Source: Syntrophus sp964555065
GTDB lineage: Bacteria; Desulfobacterota; Syntrophia; Syntrophales; Syntrophaceae
DNA: 64,000 nucleotides
Assembly (NCBI GenBank): GCA_964555065.1
Contig: CAZKRB010000001.1
Span: 57,164-121,163, forward strand
Direction: 5' to 3'
The translations under genes were made by a program, and so were the position numbers. A model generated the notes under the pieces. The model was not told the DNA's origin. It did no database searches and was given only the letters and a program-made list of their open reading frames with translations. Of this stretch, positions 9,292 to 18,611 are shown one piece after another; position 1 is the stretch's first letter, and the number at the start of each line of letters is the position of its first letter.

Positions 9292-9789
9292 TTATTTCTT
9301 GTCTGTTTTGATCAGCGGTATTCCTGAACCCAACTCATAATCGACCGCTGCCTGAATTTTATTCTCGATCTGGTAGTAGCGCACGACCTTTATGTCGGGC
9401 AAAACCTGGCGGAATTTCGGGAGGTATGCCTTGCGCACCTCCAGTCGCAGGGTCTCAATGGTCATCAATTCATCAAGAAGTTTTCTTGCCGTAGCATTGG
9501 TCATCTTCCCATAGGCATCCTGATACGCCTTGATTAAATTCAAGGTGCGCATGCGAAGAAGAAAGAGTTCATCCTGGTACTTTTCGTAGACCGGCCAGAA
9601 GGCTTTTGCTTCTTTCTCGGTAAGCTGCATGTTCTCTGCGACGAGCAGCTTTTTATCCGCTTTCATTTTTTCGAGAACGATTTGCATATTATCGGTTGTC
9701 GGTTCCTGCGCCACAGCAGGACTGCCGATGACTAAAAGCAGGGTGGTCAGGACCACGGCCACAAACAGAAATCCTGTTTTCCTTTTCAT
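9292..9789 (-). CDS. Exported helical protein, uncharacterised
   Basis: A 165-residue protein with a signal peptide ending near SPAVAQ and a strongly helical, charged mature part (EKMKADKK, MQLTEKEAKAFWPVYEKYQDEL). The layout loosely resembles small periplasmic helical proteins of the Spy/CpxP type, but I do not see the LTxxQ repeats, so I leave it unnamed. GGAGG precedes the ATG. It is paired with the SYLF gene downstream. A broken homologue of its C-terminal two thirds is found at 18280-18581, again directly upstream of a SYLF gene, so the pairing itself seems to be a unit. Confidence 0.8.
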   Translation of the reverse strand: MKRKTGFLFVAVVLTTLLLVIGSPAVAQEPTTDNMQIVLEKMKADKKLLVAENMQLTEKEAKAFWPVYEKYQDELFLLRMRTLNLIKAYQDAYGKMTNATARKLLDELMTIETLRLEVRKAYLPKFRQVLPDIKVVRYYQIENKIQAAVDYELGSGIPLIKTDKK

Positions 9790-9993
9790 GAGAATCCTCC
9801 TTGGGATTTTTTTAAAGGTTCGACTTTCGTCCGCCGCTCCATTGCAGAAATCGGAAGGCCGCCCTCAAAGGTTGCACACACGAGGGACAACCGTTACCCA
9901 TTTTATCTCCGCAAGCAGCGGTGTTTCGCTTCCGAAAAGCCGATGTCGCAGCCTGCCGCCCAGCCTCAGCAGACCCTTTTCTACGGCTGACCG

Positions 9994-10683
9994 TTACTCC
10001 TCTGTTTCCATCTTTTTGCCCTTGGCATCATCCAAAAACTTCACAATTCTTTCCGACCAGAACTTGAAGGCATCCGTGGCCGACCCCCACTTGGAAAATC
10101 TTTCCGTATAGCCTGCCTGCCGCTCGTCCACGGCCATCGCGATCACCTCATTGGTTGAAGAGTCGAGGACCATCAATTCAGTCCCCGTTGCGCCGCTTCC
10201 CGACCAGCCCCCCGTTACCCCCTTCTTGACGACGCTGATGCCGATCCCGACGGGAATAATCGAGGTGACGGCGCTGACCCCCGGTCGGCTCGCCTTGATC
10301 TTCGTAATGGCAAAACGAATCCGGCCCACGCCGGGACCTGGCTCCGACACGATCGTGTACTTGTACTTCAGGGCATCCACGATTTCCTTGTTGCAGGAAT
10401 CGGCCATTTCTTTCATCTCCTGGGGATCAATCCCCTTGTACTCCGAGTCGTCGGCCAGGTAAAAGACGACGCCGTCCACCATGAACTTGTCGTATTTACT
10501 GAAATCCACGCCGGGCTTCAGCCACCGCAGCTGAGCCCCGCCGTCGGGCCCGGGCGTCAATTTCTGATAGACACCAGGATCGCCGAGAAACCCGGAAAAG
10601 TTAGCATTCCCGGAAAACACGGTTGATGCCGAGAGGAGAATGCCTATCGTGACAACCAAGATGACTCTTGACAATGTTTTCAT
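9994..10683 (-). CDS. DUF3313-like exported protein
   Basis: A 229-residue protein with a signal peptide (RVILVVTIGILLSASTVFS) and a mature region resembling the DUF3313 family: YQKLTPGPDGGAQLRWLKPGVDF (quoted in parts: LTPGPDG, RWLKPG), then a conserved beta-rich core and GGWSGSGATGTELMVLDS. DUF3313 proteins are exported or lipid-anchored and of unknown function; here there is no obvious lipobox Cys. The ATG at 10683 was preferred over one four codons upstream because GGAGGT lies six bases before it. It stands alone, about 200 bases upstream of the 165-residue protein gene. Confidence 0.72.
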   Translation of the reverse strand: MKTLSRVILVVTIGILLSASTVFSGNANFSGFLGDPGVYQKLTPGPDGGAQLRWLKPGVDFSKYDKFMVDGVVFYLADDSEYKGIDPQEMKEMADSCNKEIVDALKYKYTIVSEPGPGVGRIRFAITKIKASRPGVSAVTSIIPVGIGISVVKKGVTGGWSGSGATGTELMVLDSSTNEVIAMAVDERQAGYTERFSKWGSATDAFKFWSERIVKFLDDAKGKKMETEE

Positions 10684-10730
10684 AACGACCTCCATTCATC
10701 ATTTTATGGTCTGGTTTCAATGGCGCCCGG

Positions 10731-11054
10731 TCAGGTTCCTTTCCTCAACTGCTTCAGGACGCCAATTTCTTCCCACGGAGCATCTCCGCCCAGCCTGACC
10801 CTCGACGTTTGACTCAACAGATCGACCGCCCCGAGAAGGGCGCAGCCTCCGATGGAGCCGATGTAACTTTCGAATTTTCTCCTATTCTCCCAAATCATCG
10901 AAAGAAAGAAGACTTCACCATCCTCCATGTCACGGTAGATATGGGATTCACGGCATCCGTCTTCCGTGCGCATCGTGGGAAGGAGCGCCTGTAAGGTCTG
11001 ATAGAGCTCGTTGAACTTTTCCGCTTTAGCCCTCACTTCGATGATGAGATTCAT
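10731..11054 (-). CDS. ABM-domain (antibiotic biosynthesis monooxygenase-like) protein
   Basis: A 107-residue protein made of a single dimeric alpha/beta barrel ABM domain: MNLIIEVRAKAEKFNELYQTL, CRESHIYRDMEDGEVFFLSMIWENRRKFESYI (shown in pieces: CRESHIYRD, MIWENRRKFESY). Such proteins are quinol monooxygenases or small stress enzymes, and many have no known substrate. An upstream in-frame start would add 36 residues of non-family sequence; the ATG at 11054 has AGGGAAGG before it and matches family length. It lies 49 bases after the channel gene on the same strand. Confidence 0.78.
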   Translation of the reverse strand: MNLIIEVRAKAEKFNELYQTLQALLPTMRTEDGCRESHIYRDMEDGEVFFLSMIWENRRKFESYIGSIGGCALLGAVDLLSQTSRVRLGGDAPWEEIGVLKQLRKGT

Positions 11055-11103
11055 GGCCCTTCCCTCTTTGTGTTGGACTGGTTCCGGCTGATGTTCGTAT
11101 TGC

Positions 11104-11769
11104 TCAACGCTTATTCCCCTGTACGGTGTAAAGACTGACGAGCCGGGCCACGGTGATGGCAATGAAAAGCTGACCCGTGATCGTTTCGAACATCGCCAGG
11201 GAACGGGCCTGAAGGGATACCGGCAGGAGGTCCCCGTAACCCGTTGTCGTCAGTGTGATAAAACTGAAGTAGAGGAAACCCGACCGGTCTTTCGCCCCGG
11301 CAAAACTGAAGGACCCCGGGTAGAGGGCCTCTATGAGGCTGTAAAGGGACGCCCACAGGACGCCGATGAGCACGTATTCGCTGGCCCCGGCCATGATCAT
11401 GTCCGCGGTGACACGTTCCTGCCTGGCCAGGAATAATAAAATGGCAGCAACGGCATAGAGGAGGAAGAGAATGATCAGAATCTTGCTCGCCCAGGACGTC
11501 ATCTCATTATGAAGAAAAAAGTCTGAAACATCGGCCAGAACGGCAACCGCGGCCATGACGATGACCAGCCACTGGGACTGCCGCTTTTCGTGAACCGCCC
11601 AGACACAGGAAATAATAAGGAACCAGATGAAGAGGTCCGTAACGACGGTCAAGGCCTTCGGGATCACGATAAAGGGTCGGAGCAGAAAAAGCATCACGAC
11701 GGTGAAGAACAGATAGGAGAACCGGGCGTTCAAAATAACCGTGATCATGCTTTTGACAGGGCGACGCAT
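11104..11769 (-). CDS. Ion channel, K+-channel type, second copy
   Basis: A 221-residue membrane protein with about five hydrophobic segments and a C-terminal pore domain: FSFITLTTTGYGDLLPVS holds the selectivity filter TTGYGD, followed by the inner helix TGQLFIAITVARLVSLYT. Its ending (ARLVSLYTVQG) closely parallels that of the channel at 7782-8540 (ARLVSIYSTEG), so the two are paralogues. No ligand-binding domain is attached. It lies between the RND operon and the ABM gene, all leftward. Confidence 0.78.
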   Translation of the reverse strand: MRRPVKSMITVILNARFSYLFFTVVMLFLLRPFIVIPKALTVVTDLFIWFLIISCVWAVHEKRQSQWLVIVMAAVAVLADVSDFFLHNEMTSWASKILIILFLLYAVAAILLFLARQERVTADMIMAGASEYVLIGVLWASLYSLIEALYPGSFSFAGAKDRSGFLYFSFITLTTTGYGDLLPVSLQARSLAMFETITGQLFIAITVARLVSLYTVQGNKR

Positions 11770-11803
11770 GGCCTTTTTCTCCTGCCGCGCTTAGGGGCTG
11801 TGG

Positions 11804-13234
11804 TTAGGGTTTTCCCACGGAAGGGGAAGCCGAAAGCTTTTCCGCCTCGACGATCCAGCCCCCCCCCATGGCCTTGTAGAGGTTGATGAGTGCCTGGAAG
11901 AGGACCCCCTGGGACTGGACGTAGGCAAGTTCCACGTCAAAGAGGCTCCGCTCGGCATCCAGCACCTCGAGGTAACTGGCGTAGCCGTTGTCGAACCGGA
12001 CTCGCGCCAGGTCGGCGTAGGTCCGGAGTGCCACGACCCGTTGTTTCTGGGCTTCGAGCTGCCTGCGGGTCAGGTTCTGGTCCGCAAGGGCGTCGTTGAC
12101 CTCCCGGAAGGCCGTCTGAATGGTCTGTTGGTACTGGATGAGAGCCTGCTGCTGCAGCGCCTCAGTCACCCTGACCTGGCTGGAGATCTTGCCGGCGGTG
12201 AAGATGGGGGCGGTAATGGCCGCGCTGTACTGCCAGGCCTTGGCCGGCCCGGTAAAGAGGTCGGAGAATTCGGAGCTGGCGTACCCAAGCAGGCCGGTAA
12301 GGGAGAGGGCGGGGAAATAGGCCGCCTTGGCGACGCCGATCAGGGCATTGGCGGAGATGAGGTTCTGCTCGGCCTGTTTGATGTCCGGACGGCGCTCCAG
12401 AAGCTCGGACGGAAGTCCGGCGGGGACGGCCGGCAGCTTCAGGTCGTCGATGCTCTTTCCCCGGGGAATGGGGCCGGGGTTGCGGCCCAGAAGCACGTTG
12501 AGGGCGTTCTCCTGCAGGGCGACGGATTTCTCGATCTGGGGAATGGTGGCCAGGGCCTGTTCATACTCGGACTTGCTTTGGGCCAGTTCCATCTCATTGA
12601 TGATTCCGGCTTCGAAGCGCATCTGGAGCAGCTCGTAGGAACCCTTGCGGAGCTCGGCCGTCCTCCTGGAGATTTCCAGCTGCTTGTCCAGGTCACGGAG
12701 GTTCATATAAGAGACCGCCACCGAACTCACCAGGGAGAGGATGATGCCGCGCCGCCCCTCCTCGCTGGCCAGGAGGTCGGCCCGGGCCGCCTCGCTGCTT
12801 CTCCGGATCCGGCCCCAGATGTCCAGCTCCCAGGAGGCGTTCAGGTAAACCTCCTGGGTTCCGGTGACGATGTGGTAGCCTTTGGGTAGGTCGTTGCCGT
12901 TTCGTTCCGTGACCTGCTGCTGGCCGAACAATGCACCGGCTCCCACCCGGGGGTAGAGGTCGGCGCGTACCACGCCATACCGGGCCGCGAACTCGTCGAC
13001 CCGGGCGGAGGCGATCATGAGGTCCTTGTTTTCCCGGATTGCTGCGGCGATGAGGTCGTCCAGGACCGGATCGTCGAGCTGTCGCCACCAGGCAATGTTG
13101 ACCGTCTCCTGAGCATCCGGTTCGGTCAGGCGCCAAGCGGGAGGTGTCTCGACGGCGGGACGAAGGTAGTCGGGACCGACCATGCAGCCGATCAGCGGCA
13201 GGGCCAGGAGAAAAAGAAGGGCGAGTCTACGCAT
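11804..13234 (-). CDS. RND efflux outer-membrane factor, TolC/NodT family lipoprotein
   Basis: A 476-residue outer-membrane lipoprotein with lipobox LIGC (Cys at about 17) and the family opening VGPDYLRPAVETPPAWR. Two OEP repeats follow, including WELDIWGRIRRSSEAARAD and LERRPDIKQAEQNLISANA, which are hallmarks of the NodT/OprM group. It forms the trimeric exit duct of a tripartite pump. The start at 13234 has AGGAGGTG upstream and overlaps the end of the pump gene by eight bases, so it is the last gene of adaptor-pump-duct. Confidence 0.93.
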   Translation of the reverse strand: MRRLALLFLLALPLIGCMVGPDYLRPAVETPPAWRLTEPDAQETVNIAWWRQLDDPVLDDLIAAAIRENKDLMIASARVDEFAARYGVVRADLYPRVGAGALFGQQQVTERNGNDLPKGYHIVTGTQEVYLNASWELDIWGRIRRSSEAARADLLASEEGRRGIILSLVSSVAVSYMNLRDLDKQLEISRRTAELRKGSYELLQMRFEAGIINEMELAQSKSEYEQALATIPQIEKSVALQENALNVLLGRNPGPIPRGKSIDDLKLPAVPAGLPSELLERRPDIKQAEQNLISANALIGVAKAAYFPALSLTGLLGYASSEFSDLFTGPAKAWQYSAAITAPIFTAGKISSQVRVTEALQQQALIQYQQTIQTAFREVNDALADQNLTRRQLEAQKQRVVALRTYADLARVRFDNGYASYLEVLDAERSLFDVELAYVQSQGVLFQALINLYKAMGGGWIVEAEKLSASPSVGKP

Positions 13235-16200
13235 GGGGTTCACCTCCTGTGCCTGTCGTCCCGTCGGATGCCTCTCCTCCCGGAGGATGGGCGCCGGCAT
13301 CCCCCTGGTGGCCAAGTTTTTCGATCACGTAGTAGGTCACAGGGATGAGGAAGATGGCAATGAAGGAAGCCGCCAGCATCCCGAAAATGACCGTGATTCC
13401 CATAACCTGCCGGGAGATGGCGCCGGCCCCGCTGGCGATGGCCAACGGCACACAGCCCAGGATGAAGGCGAAGGAGGTCATGAGGATCGGGCGGAGCCGG
13501 AGCCGCGCCCCGTTGAGGGCGGCATCCATGAGCGACTCCCCTTTCTCGTACTCCATTTTGGCGAACTCGACGATGAGGATGGCGTTCTTGGCGGCCAGGC
13601 CGATGAGCATGACGAGACCGATCTGGGCGTAGACGTTGTTCTCGAAATGCCGCCACATGAGACCGGCGAAGGCCCCGGCCACGGCGATGGGGGTCCCGAG
13701 GAGAACCGAGAAGGGCAGCGACCAGCTTTCATACTGGGCCGCCAGGATCAGGAAGACGCAGAGGAGCGAGAAGGCGAAGATCGCCATCGGCGAGACCCCC
13801 TGCTGGGCCTTCTTTTCCTGGAACGACATGCCGCTGTAGTCATAGCCCATCTCCCGGGGCATCGTCGAGGCGAACACCTCTTCCAGCGCCGTCATGGTCT
13901 GGGCTGAGCTGTAGCCGGGGGCGGCCGTGGCATTGATCTGCGCGGACCGGTACAGGTTGAAGCGCATGGTGAATTCCGGCCCGGTGATGTTGCGGATCGA
14001 GGTGAGCGCCGAGAGGGGAACCGTTTTTCCGTCGCTGTTGCGGACGTAGAACTGGCCGATGTTTTCGATGTTGGTCCGGTAGTCCCCCTCCGCCTGGATA
14101 AAGACCTGCCATTGGCGTCCAAACCGGTTGAAGTAGTTGATGAAGCCGCTTCCCATGAAGCTCTGCAGGACCTTGTAGACATCGGAGATGTCCACCCCCT
14201 GCGCGAGCGCCTTGTTCCGGTCCACGTCCACGAAGAGCTGAGGCACGGTCGGGAGGAAGGTCGTGGTGACCCGGGCCAGTTCCGGCCGTTTTCTCGCCTC
14301 TTCAATAAACTTCTGCGTGTTGGCCGCCAGGAACGCGATATCCTTGCCGGCCCGGTCCTGCAGGATAAAGGTGACCCCGCCGGAGGTGCCGACTCCCATG
14401 ATGGCCGGGGGCGGGAAGGCGAAGCCCATGGCGCCGGTAAGTCCAGCCATCTTTTTCGAGATGGAGGCCTTGATCGCCTCGTACTGCTCTTCCGGCTTCT
14501 TCCGCTTGGACCACTCCTCCAGGGAGATGAAGAAGAAGGCGCTGTAGGTGTTCTGGACCTGGCTCAGCATGCTGTAGCCGATGATGGAGGAGCAGTACTT
14601 GACCCCCGGGGTCTTCATGATGATGGCCTCAGCCTGGGCGGCCACCTCGCCGGTCCGCTGCAGCGAAGCGGCGTCAGGCAGTTGGATGCCGGCGAAGATG
14701 AACCCCTGGTCCTCGTCGGGGAGGAAGCCCACGGGAATAGACTTGCCGGAAAAGCCGGCCAGAACCGCCACCCCCGCAAGGAGGATGAGGCTGACGGCAC
14801 TTTTCCGGATGGCCGTCCTGCAGAGGGAGACATAGCCGTCCGTGGCCCGGCCGAAAACCCTGTTGAACCCGTCGTAGAATTTCTGGAGCGGCCCGGTTCC
14901 CTTGACCTTCGGTTTCAGCAGGAGGGCGCAGAGGGCAGGGGAGAGGGAAAGGGCGTTGAAGGCGGAGAAGATGACCGACACGGCGATGGTCACCGCGAAC
15001 TGCTGGTAAAGCTGGCCGGTGATGCCGGGTATGAAGGCGGTGGGAACGAAGACCGCCGCCAGGATGATGGCGATGGCGATGACCGGCCCGGAGACCTCCT
15101 CCATGGCCTTCAGGGAGGCCTCCTTGGGGGAGAGCCCGTGTTCGATGTGGTGTTCCACCGCCTCGACGACGACGATGGCGTCATCCACCACGAGGCCGAT
15201 GGCCAGCACCAGCCCGAAGAGGGAGAGGGTGTTGATGGAAAAACCCAGCAGCGGAAAGACGGCGAAGGTCCCCACGAGGGATACGGGCACCGCCAGCAGG
15301 GGGATGAGGGTGGCCCGCCACCCCTGGAGGAAGAGGAAGACCACAAGAACGACAAGCACAAGGGCCTCGAAGAAGGTGTGCTTGATTTCCGTGATCCCTT
15401 CCGTGACCGCCAGCGTCGTGTCCAGCGCCACCGTATACTCCAGGTCGGGCGGGAACCTTTTCTTCAGTTCCTCCATCAGCGCCTTGGTGCCGTTGGCGGC
15501 CTCCAGGGCGTTGGTCCCCGGCATCTGATAGAGGGCGATCAGAGCGCAGGGCTTTCCGTTCAGCCGGCTTTCCAGGTTGTAGGTCTGGGCGCCCAGTTCG
15601 ATGCGGGCCACGTCCCGGACCCGGACGATGGAGCCGTCCGGATTGGCGCGCAGGACGATGTCGCCGAACTGCTCCTCCGTTTCCAGGCGCCCCTGGGCCT
15701 GGACGGAGTAGGTGAACTCCTGGCCCTTCGGCACCGGCTGGGCTCCCACCTGCCCGGCAGGGTTCACCGTATTCTGGGCGTTGACCGCGTTCATGATCTC
15801 GGGGATGGTGATATTCAGCTTGGCCAGCTGGTCCGGCCGGACCCAGATCCGCATGGCGTACTGCCCGGCGCCGAAGACCGTGACGCTGGCGATGCCCTTG
15901 ATCCGGGTCATCTGGTCGTTGATGTTGATGTAGGAATAGTTGGCCAGGAAAACATTGTCATAGGTCCCCTTGGGGGAGAAGAGGGCAAACATGATCAGGG
16001 GTGACGAGGTGGACTTCTGCACCGTCACGCCGTAATTGACCACATCCCGCGGCAGTTGCGATTCCGCCTGTCCCTCCCGCATCTGGGCGAGGATCTGGTC
16101 GGTGTTGGCATCGGTCTTCAGATCGAAGTAGTTATAGAGAGTCATCTGCCCGTTGTTGGCATTGATGGAGTACATGTAGTCCAGGTTGTCCACCCCGGAC

Positions 16201-16406
16201 ATCTGCTGTTCAATGGGGGTGGCCACGGACTGCTCAAGGGTCTGGGCGTTCGCTCCCGTGTAGGTGGCGTTCACCTGGATCGCCGGCGGGACGATGTTGG
16301 GAAACTGGGCGATGGGGAGCCGTGCCATGGCGACCAGACCGATGATCACCATGAGGATCGCGATGACCATGGCCACGATGGGTCGATTGATGAAGAACTT
16401 TGACAT
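13227..16406 (-). CDS. RND multidrug efflux pump, HAE1 family (AcrB-like)
   Basis: A 1059-residue inner-membrane pump, the normal length for hydrophobic/amphiphilic efflux RND proteins. The N-terminal phrase FFINRPIVAMVIAILMVIIG, the TM4 proton-relay Asp pair in GLVVDDAIVVVEAVEH, and the second-half motif GLAAKNAILIVEFAK are all present. Two large periplasmic loops follow TM1 and TM7. It should export drugs, bile salts or solvents with the adaptor (upstream) and duct (downstream). Substrate range cannot be read from sequence. The gene starts six bases after the adaptor stop codon. Confidence 0.95.
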   Translation of the reverse strand: MSKFFINRPIVAMVIAILMVIIGLVAMARLPIAQFPNIVPPAIQVNATYTGANAQTLEQSVATPIEQQMSGVDNLDYMYSINANNGQMTLYNYFDLKTDANTDQILAQMREGQAESQLPRDVVNYGVTVQKSTSSPLIMFALFSPKGTYDNVFLANYSYININDQMTRIKGIASVTVFGAGQYAMRIWVRPDQLAKLNITIPEIMNAVNAQNTVNPAGQVGAQPVPKGQEFTYSVQAQGRLETEEQFGDIVLRANPDGSIVRVRDVARIELGAQTYNLESRLNGKPCALIALYQMPGTNALEAANGTKALMEELKKRFPPDLEYTVALDTTLAVTEGITEIKHTFFEALVLVVLVVFLFLQGWRATLIPLLAVPVSLVGTFAVFPLLGFSINTLSLFGLVLAIGLVVDDAIVVVEAVEHHIEHGLSPKEASLKAMEEVSGPVIAIAIILAAVFVPTAFIPGITGQLYQQFAVTIAVSVIFSAFNALSLSPALCALLLKPKVKGTGPLQKFYDGFNRVFGRATDGYVSLCRTAIRKSAVSLILLAGVAVLAGFSGKSIPVGFLPDEDQGFIFAGIQLPDAASLQRTGEVAAQAEAIIMKTPGVKYCSSIIGYSMLSQVQNTYSAFFFISLEEWSKRKKPEEQYEAIKASISKKMAGLTGAMGFAFPPPAIMGVGTSGGVTFILQDRAGKDIAFLAANTQKFIEEARKRPELARVTTTFLPTVPQLFVDVDRNKALAQGVDISDVYKVLQSFMGSGFINYFNRFGRQWQVFIQAEGDYRTNIENIGQFYVRNSDGKTVPLSALTSIRNITGPEFTMRFNLYRSAQINATAAPGYSSAQTMTALEEVFASTMPREMGYDYSGMSFQEKKAQQGVSPMAIFAFSLLCVFLILAAQYESWSLPFSVLLGTPIAVAGAFAGLMWRHFENNVYAQIGLVMLIGLAAKNAILIVEFAKMEYEKGESLMDAALNGARLRLRPILMTSFAFILGCVPLAIASGAGAISRQVMGITVIFGMLAASFIAIFLIPVTYYVIEKLGHQGDAGAHPPGGEASDGTTGTGGEPHA

Positions 16407-16412
16407 GGCGGC

Positions 16413-17633
16413 CTACCCCTTTCTGTCGGTCGCCGGAGCGGCTGGCCGGGACGCGGGAGCGCTGCCGGGAGCGGCAGGACGGAAGGGCTTCGGATTGACC
16501 GGTGACCCGGGACGGACTTTCTGGGTCCCCTCGGCAACCACAGACTCACCCGGCTTCAACCCCTCGCTGATGATCCAGTCGGAGCCGATTCGTTGACCCG
16601 CCTTCACCTGGCGGATTTCCACCTTGTTGCCGCTCCCCACGACCGCCACGAGATATTTTCCCTGGAGCTCGGTCACCGCCCGCTGGGGGACAAGGACGGC
16701 TCCCTTCTGCACCGACATGAGGGCTTTGACCTTCGCGTAGCCGCCGGGGCGAAGGACGTTCTGCGGGTTGGGGAAGAGAGATCCCACCTTGAGAGTCCCG
16801 GTGGTGGGATCGATCTGCCGGTCGGCGAGGGTGAATTTCCCCTGGTGGGGATAGACGCTCCCGTCAGCCAGAATCAGTTCCAGGGGGATGTCCTCCACAC
16901 TCCGGCTGTTGCCTCGGAGGGCGCTTTCCCGCAGGGTGAGATATTCCCGCTCGCTGATGTTGATGTAGGCCTTGATCGGATCGACGCTGGAGACGGTGGT
17001 CAGCTCCTGGACGGAGCTTGGACCGACCAGGTTGCCGAGCTGGGTCTTGGCGATGCCGGCAATGCCGTCGACAGGGGAGGTGATCTTGGTAAACCCGAGA
17101 TCCAGTTTGGCCTTGTCCAGGCTGGCCGCTGCGGAGGCAATGGCGGCTCTGGCCGCGGCCACCGAAGCCTTGGTCGCCAGTTCGCGGCCGATGGCGTCGT
17201 CAAGGTCCCGCTGGGAAACGGCATTCTTGGCTGCCAGGGGCCTGATCCGGGCCAGTTCGGCCTTGGCTGTCATATAGGTGGCCTCAGCCCGGGCCAGATC
17301 GCCCTTGGCCTGGTCCAAGGTGCCCTTGGCCTGGTTCACCGCCGCCTGAAAGGTCCGGGGATCGATCTCGAAGAGGACCTGCCCCTTTTTCACCGGAAGC
17401 CCCTCGGTGTAGTTCTGCCGGATCAGGTACCCGGTCACCTGGGGTTTGATGACGGCATTGACATTGCCGTCCAGCGAACCGACCCATTCCTGGTAAAGGG
17501 GAACGTCGCGGGCATCAACGGTGACGACCTCCACCGTCGGCGGCGGAGGGGCAGCCTCCTTTTTCCTTTCACACCCGGCAGCTGCCAAAACTCCGCAGAA
17601 AAGGCAGAAGAGTATCCCCCTGAGCACGATCAT
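16413..17633 (-). CDS. RND efflux periplasmic adaptor (AcrA-like lipoprotein)
   Basis: A 406-residue membrane-fusion protein with lipobox AAAGC (Cys at about 21), lipoyl half-motifs (VTGYLIRQNYTEGLPVKKGQVLFEID), an alpha-hairpin with repeated Ala/Lys-rich helices (about 100-170) and the beta-barrel region. It links the inner-membrane pump to the outer-membrane duct. The ATG at 17633 sits where the signal peptide begins. It heads the efflux operon. A 36-bp palindromic element lies 306 bp upstream of this start and may be a control site (see findings). Confidence 0.93.
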   Translation of the reverse strand: MIVLRGILFCLFCGVLAAAGCERKKEAAPPPPTVEVVTVDARDVPLYQEWVGSLDGNVNAVIKPQVTGYLIRQNYTEGLPVKKGQVLFEIDPRTFQAAVNQAKGTLDQAKGDLARAEATYMTAKAELARIRPLAAKNAVSQRDLDDAIGRELATKASVAAARAAIASAAASLDKAKLDLGFTKITSPVDGIAGIAKTQLGNLVGPSSVQELTTVSSVDPIKAYINISEREYLTLRESALRGNSRSVEDIPLELILADGSVYPHQGKFTLADRQIDPTTGTLKVGSLFPNPQNVLRPGGYAKVKALMSVQKGAVLVPQRAVTELQGKYLVAVVGSGNKVEIRQVKAGQRIGSDWIISEGLKPGESVVAEGTQKVRPGSPVNPKPFRPAAPGSAPASRPAAPATDRKG

Positions 17634-18279
17634 TTTTAGACCTTCTTCCTTCCTGGTTCCCCTCCAGCGCATAAATGCCCCCTGTCCTCATTGAATCCTA
17701 TCGTTTGATGTCTGGTAAAAATCCCGGGTATCCATGCCGGCTGACTTTTGATAAACCGCGGTTCCTGATCCAACCCATAAAAATGTGGGAAGGGGCCTTG
17801 ATCCTCTTGACCTGTTGCCCATAGTAAATCCAAAAAACATGCTAAATAATGGAAACCGTGTATCAAGCCGTAACTGTACAATATTATATATATTCTTTGT
17901 AAATTATAAAAAGGCTGAAACTGTGGCGAAAAGAAATGCCCTCAACATATTGCGGATCTGTAAGATATTGAGGGACGAGCGCTGCGGGTCTTCGCTTTTC
18001 GGAATCAGAAGCAATCTGATCAGAGGCAATCTGTAGAAATTGCACTGACGGAGAAGATCCCGGACAGCGAACGGGGGTTTCTGATCCGCGGCGATGGAAT
18101 GACTTCTCCCCGGTTGAGAGCTCACGGTTTGCGACTTATTGAAGAATTTATCAAGACCCTGGAAGAAAACCATGCACAATGCCTGGAGCAAAAGAAATAA
18201 CGTCAGCATCGATACCGACAGACTCCGTTATTGACTTTTCATATCCATTCAGAGAAAATATTTAATATATTCATAATGA
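17634..18279. other. Intergenic region between divergent transcription units
   Basis: This 646-base gap separates the leftward efflux operon from the rightward broken gene at 18280. It is AT-rich around 17830-17920 and would carry promoters for both directions. The only distinct structure seen is the 36-bp palindromic element at 17939-17974. Short open frames on both strands here lack ribosome sites and protein-like composition, so none is called. Confidence 0.5.
17939..17974. repeat. 36-bp imperfect palindrome, copy A
   Basis: The arms CCCTCAA and TTGAGGG enclose a conserved centre containing TTGCGGATCTG. It shares 28 of 36 positions with copy B at 41147-41182, and several differences fall at paired arm positions. 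It lies 306 bp upstream of the efflux adaptor start codon on the minus strand. The inner CAACATATTG is the exact reverse complement of the corresponding CAATATGTTG in copy B. It could be a protein-binding operator or a small dispersed hairpin repeat. Confidence 0.55.
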
Positions 18280-18581
18280 AGGAGAGTATCAGGGCTACGG
18301 ATGAACTTTTTATTCTTCGCACCCGGACCTTAGAGATTAATCAAGGCCCATCCGGACGCCCATGGAACCATGACCCGTGCAACGGCTAAGAATCTTCTGG
18401 GTGAGTGTATGACCATCGAGGCGCTGCGGCTGGAACGGCGCGGGGCATACCTTCCGCAATTCCGCCGGGCGTTGCCCGAGGTAAAGGTCGTGCGCGATTA
18501 CCAGGTGAAGAGAAAATTCAGGCAGCGAAGGATGATGAGCGGGATTCGAAGATCCTCCTGGTCAAAACGGACAGGGAATAG
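18280..18581 (+). pseudogene. Broken homologue of the 165-residue exported protein gene
   Basis: Translated pieces match the protein encoded at 9292-9789: DELFILRTRTLE, then LIKAHPDAHGTMTRATAKNLL with MTIEALRLERRGAYLPQFRRALP, then EKIQAAKD with LLVKTDRE before a stop. The pieces lie in different frames: one shift near 18336 (one extra base) and one near 18508 (one base lost). The N-terminal third including the signal peptide is not recognisable. It sits directly upstream of a SYLF gene, as does its intact relative. I call it a pseudogene; a short in-frame piece beginning at 18370 is unlikely to be a real gene. Confidence 0.75.
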
Positions 18582-18611
18582 AATCCTCTGAGAAAAGGAG
18601 GAACTTCACGA

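Noticed and set aside
14112..16004. Plus-strand open frame of 630 codons
   Set aside because: Antisense to the RND pump gene, Gly/Asp/His-rich and without family features.
17640..17700. Sigma-54 promoter for the efflux adaptor
   Set aside because: A GG-N10-GC spacing exists but the -12 box reads TATGC and the -24 box is poor, so it is not called.
17904..18209. Minus-strand frame of 101 codons in the efflux upstream gap
   Set aside because: No ribosome site, no family, and it crosses the palindromic element; treated as chance.
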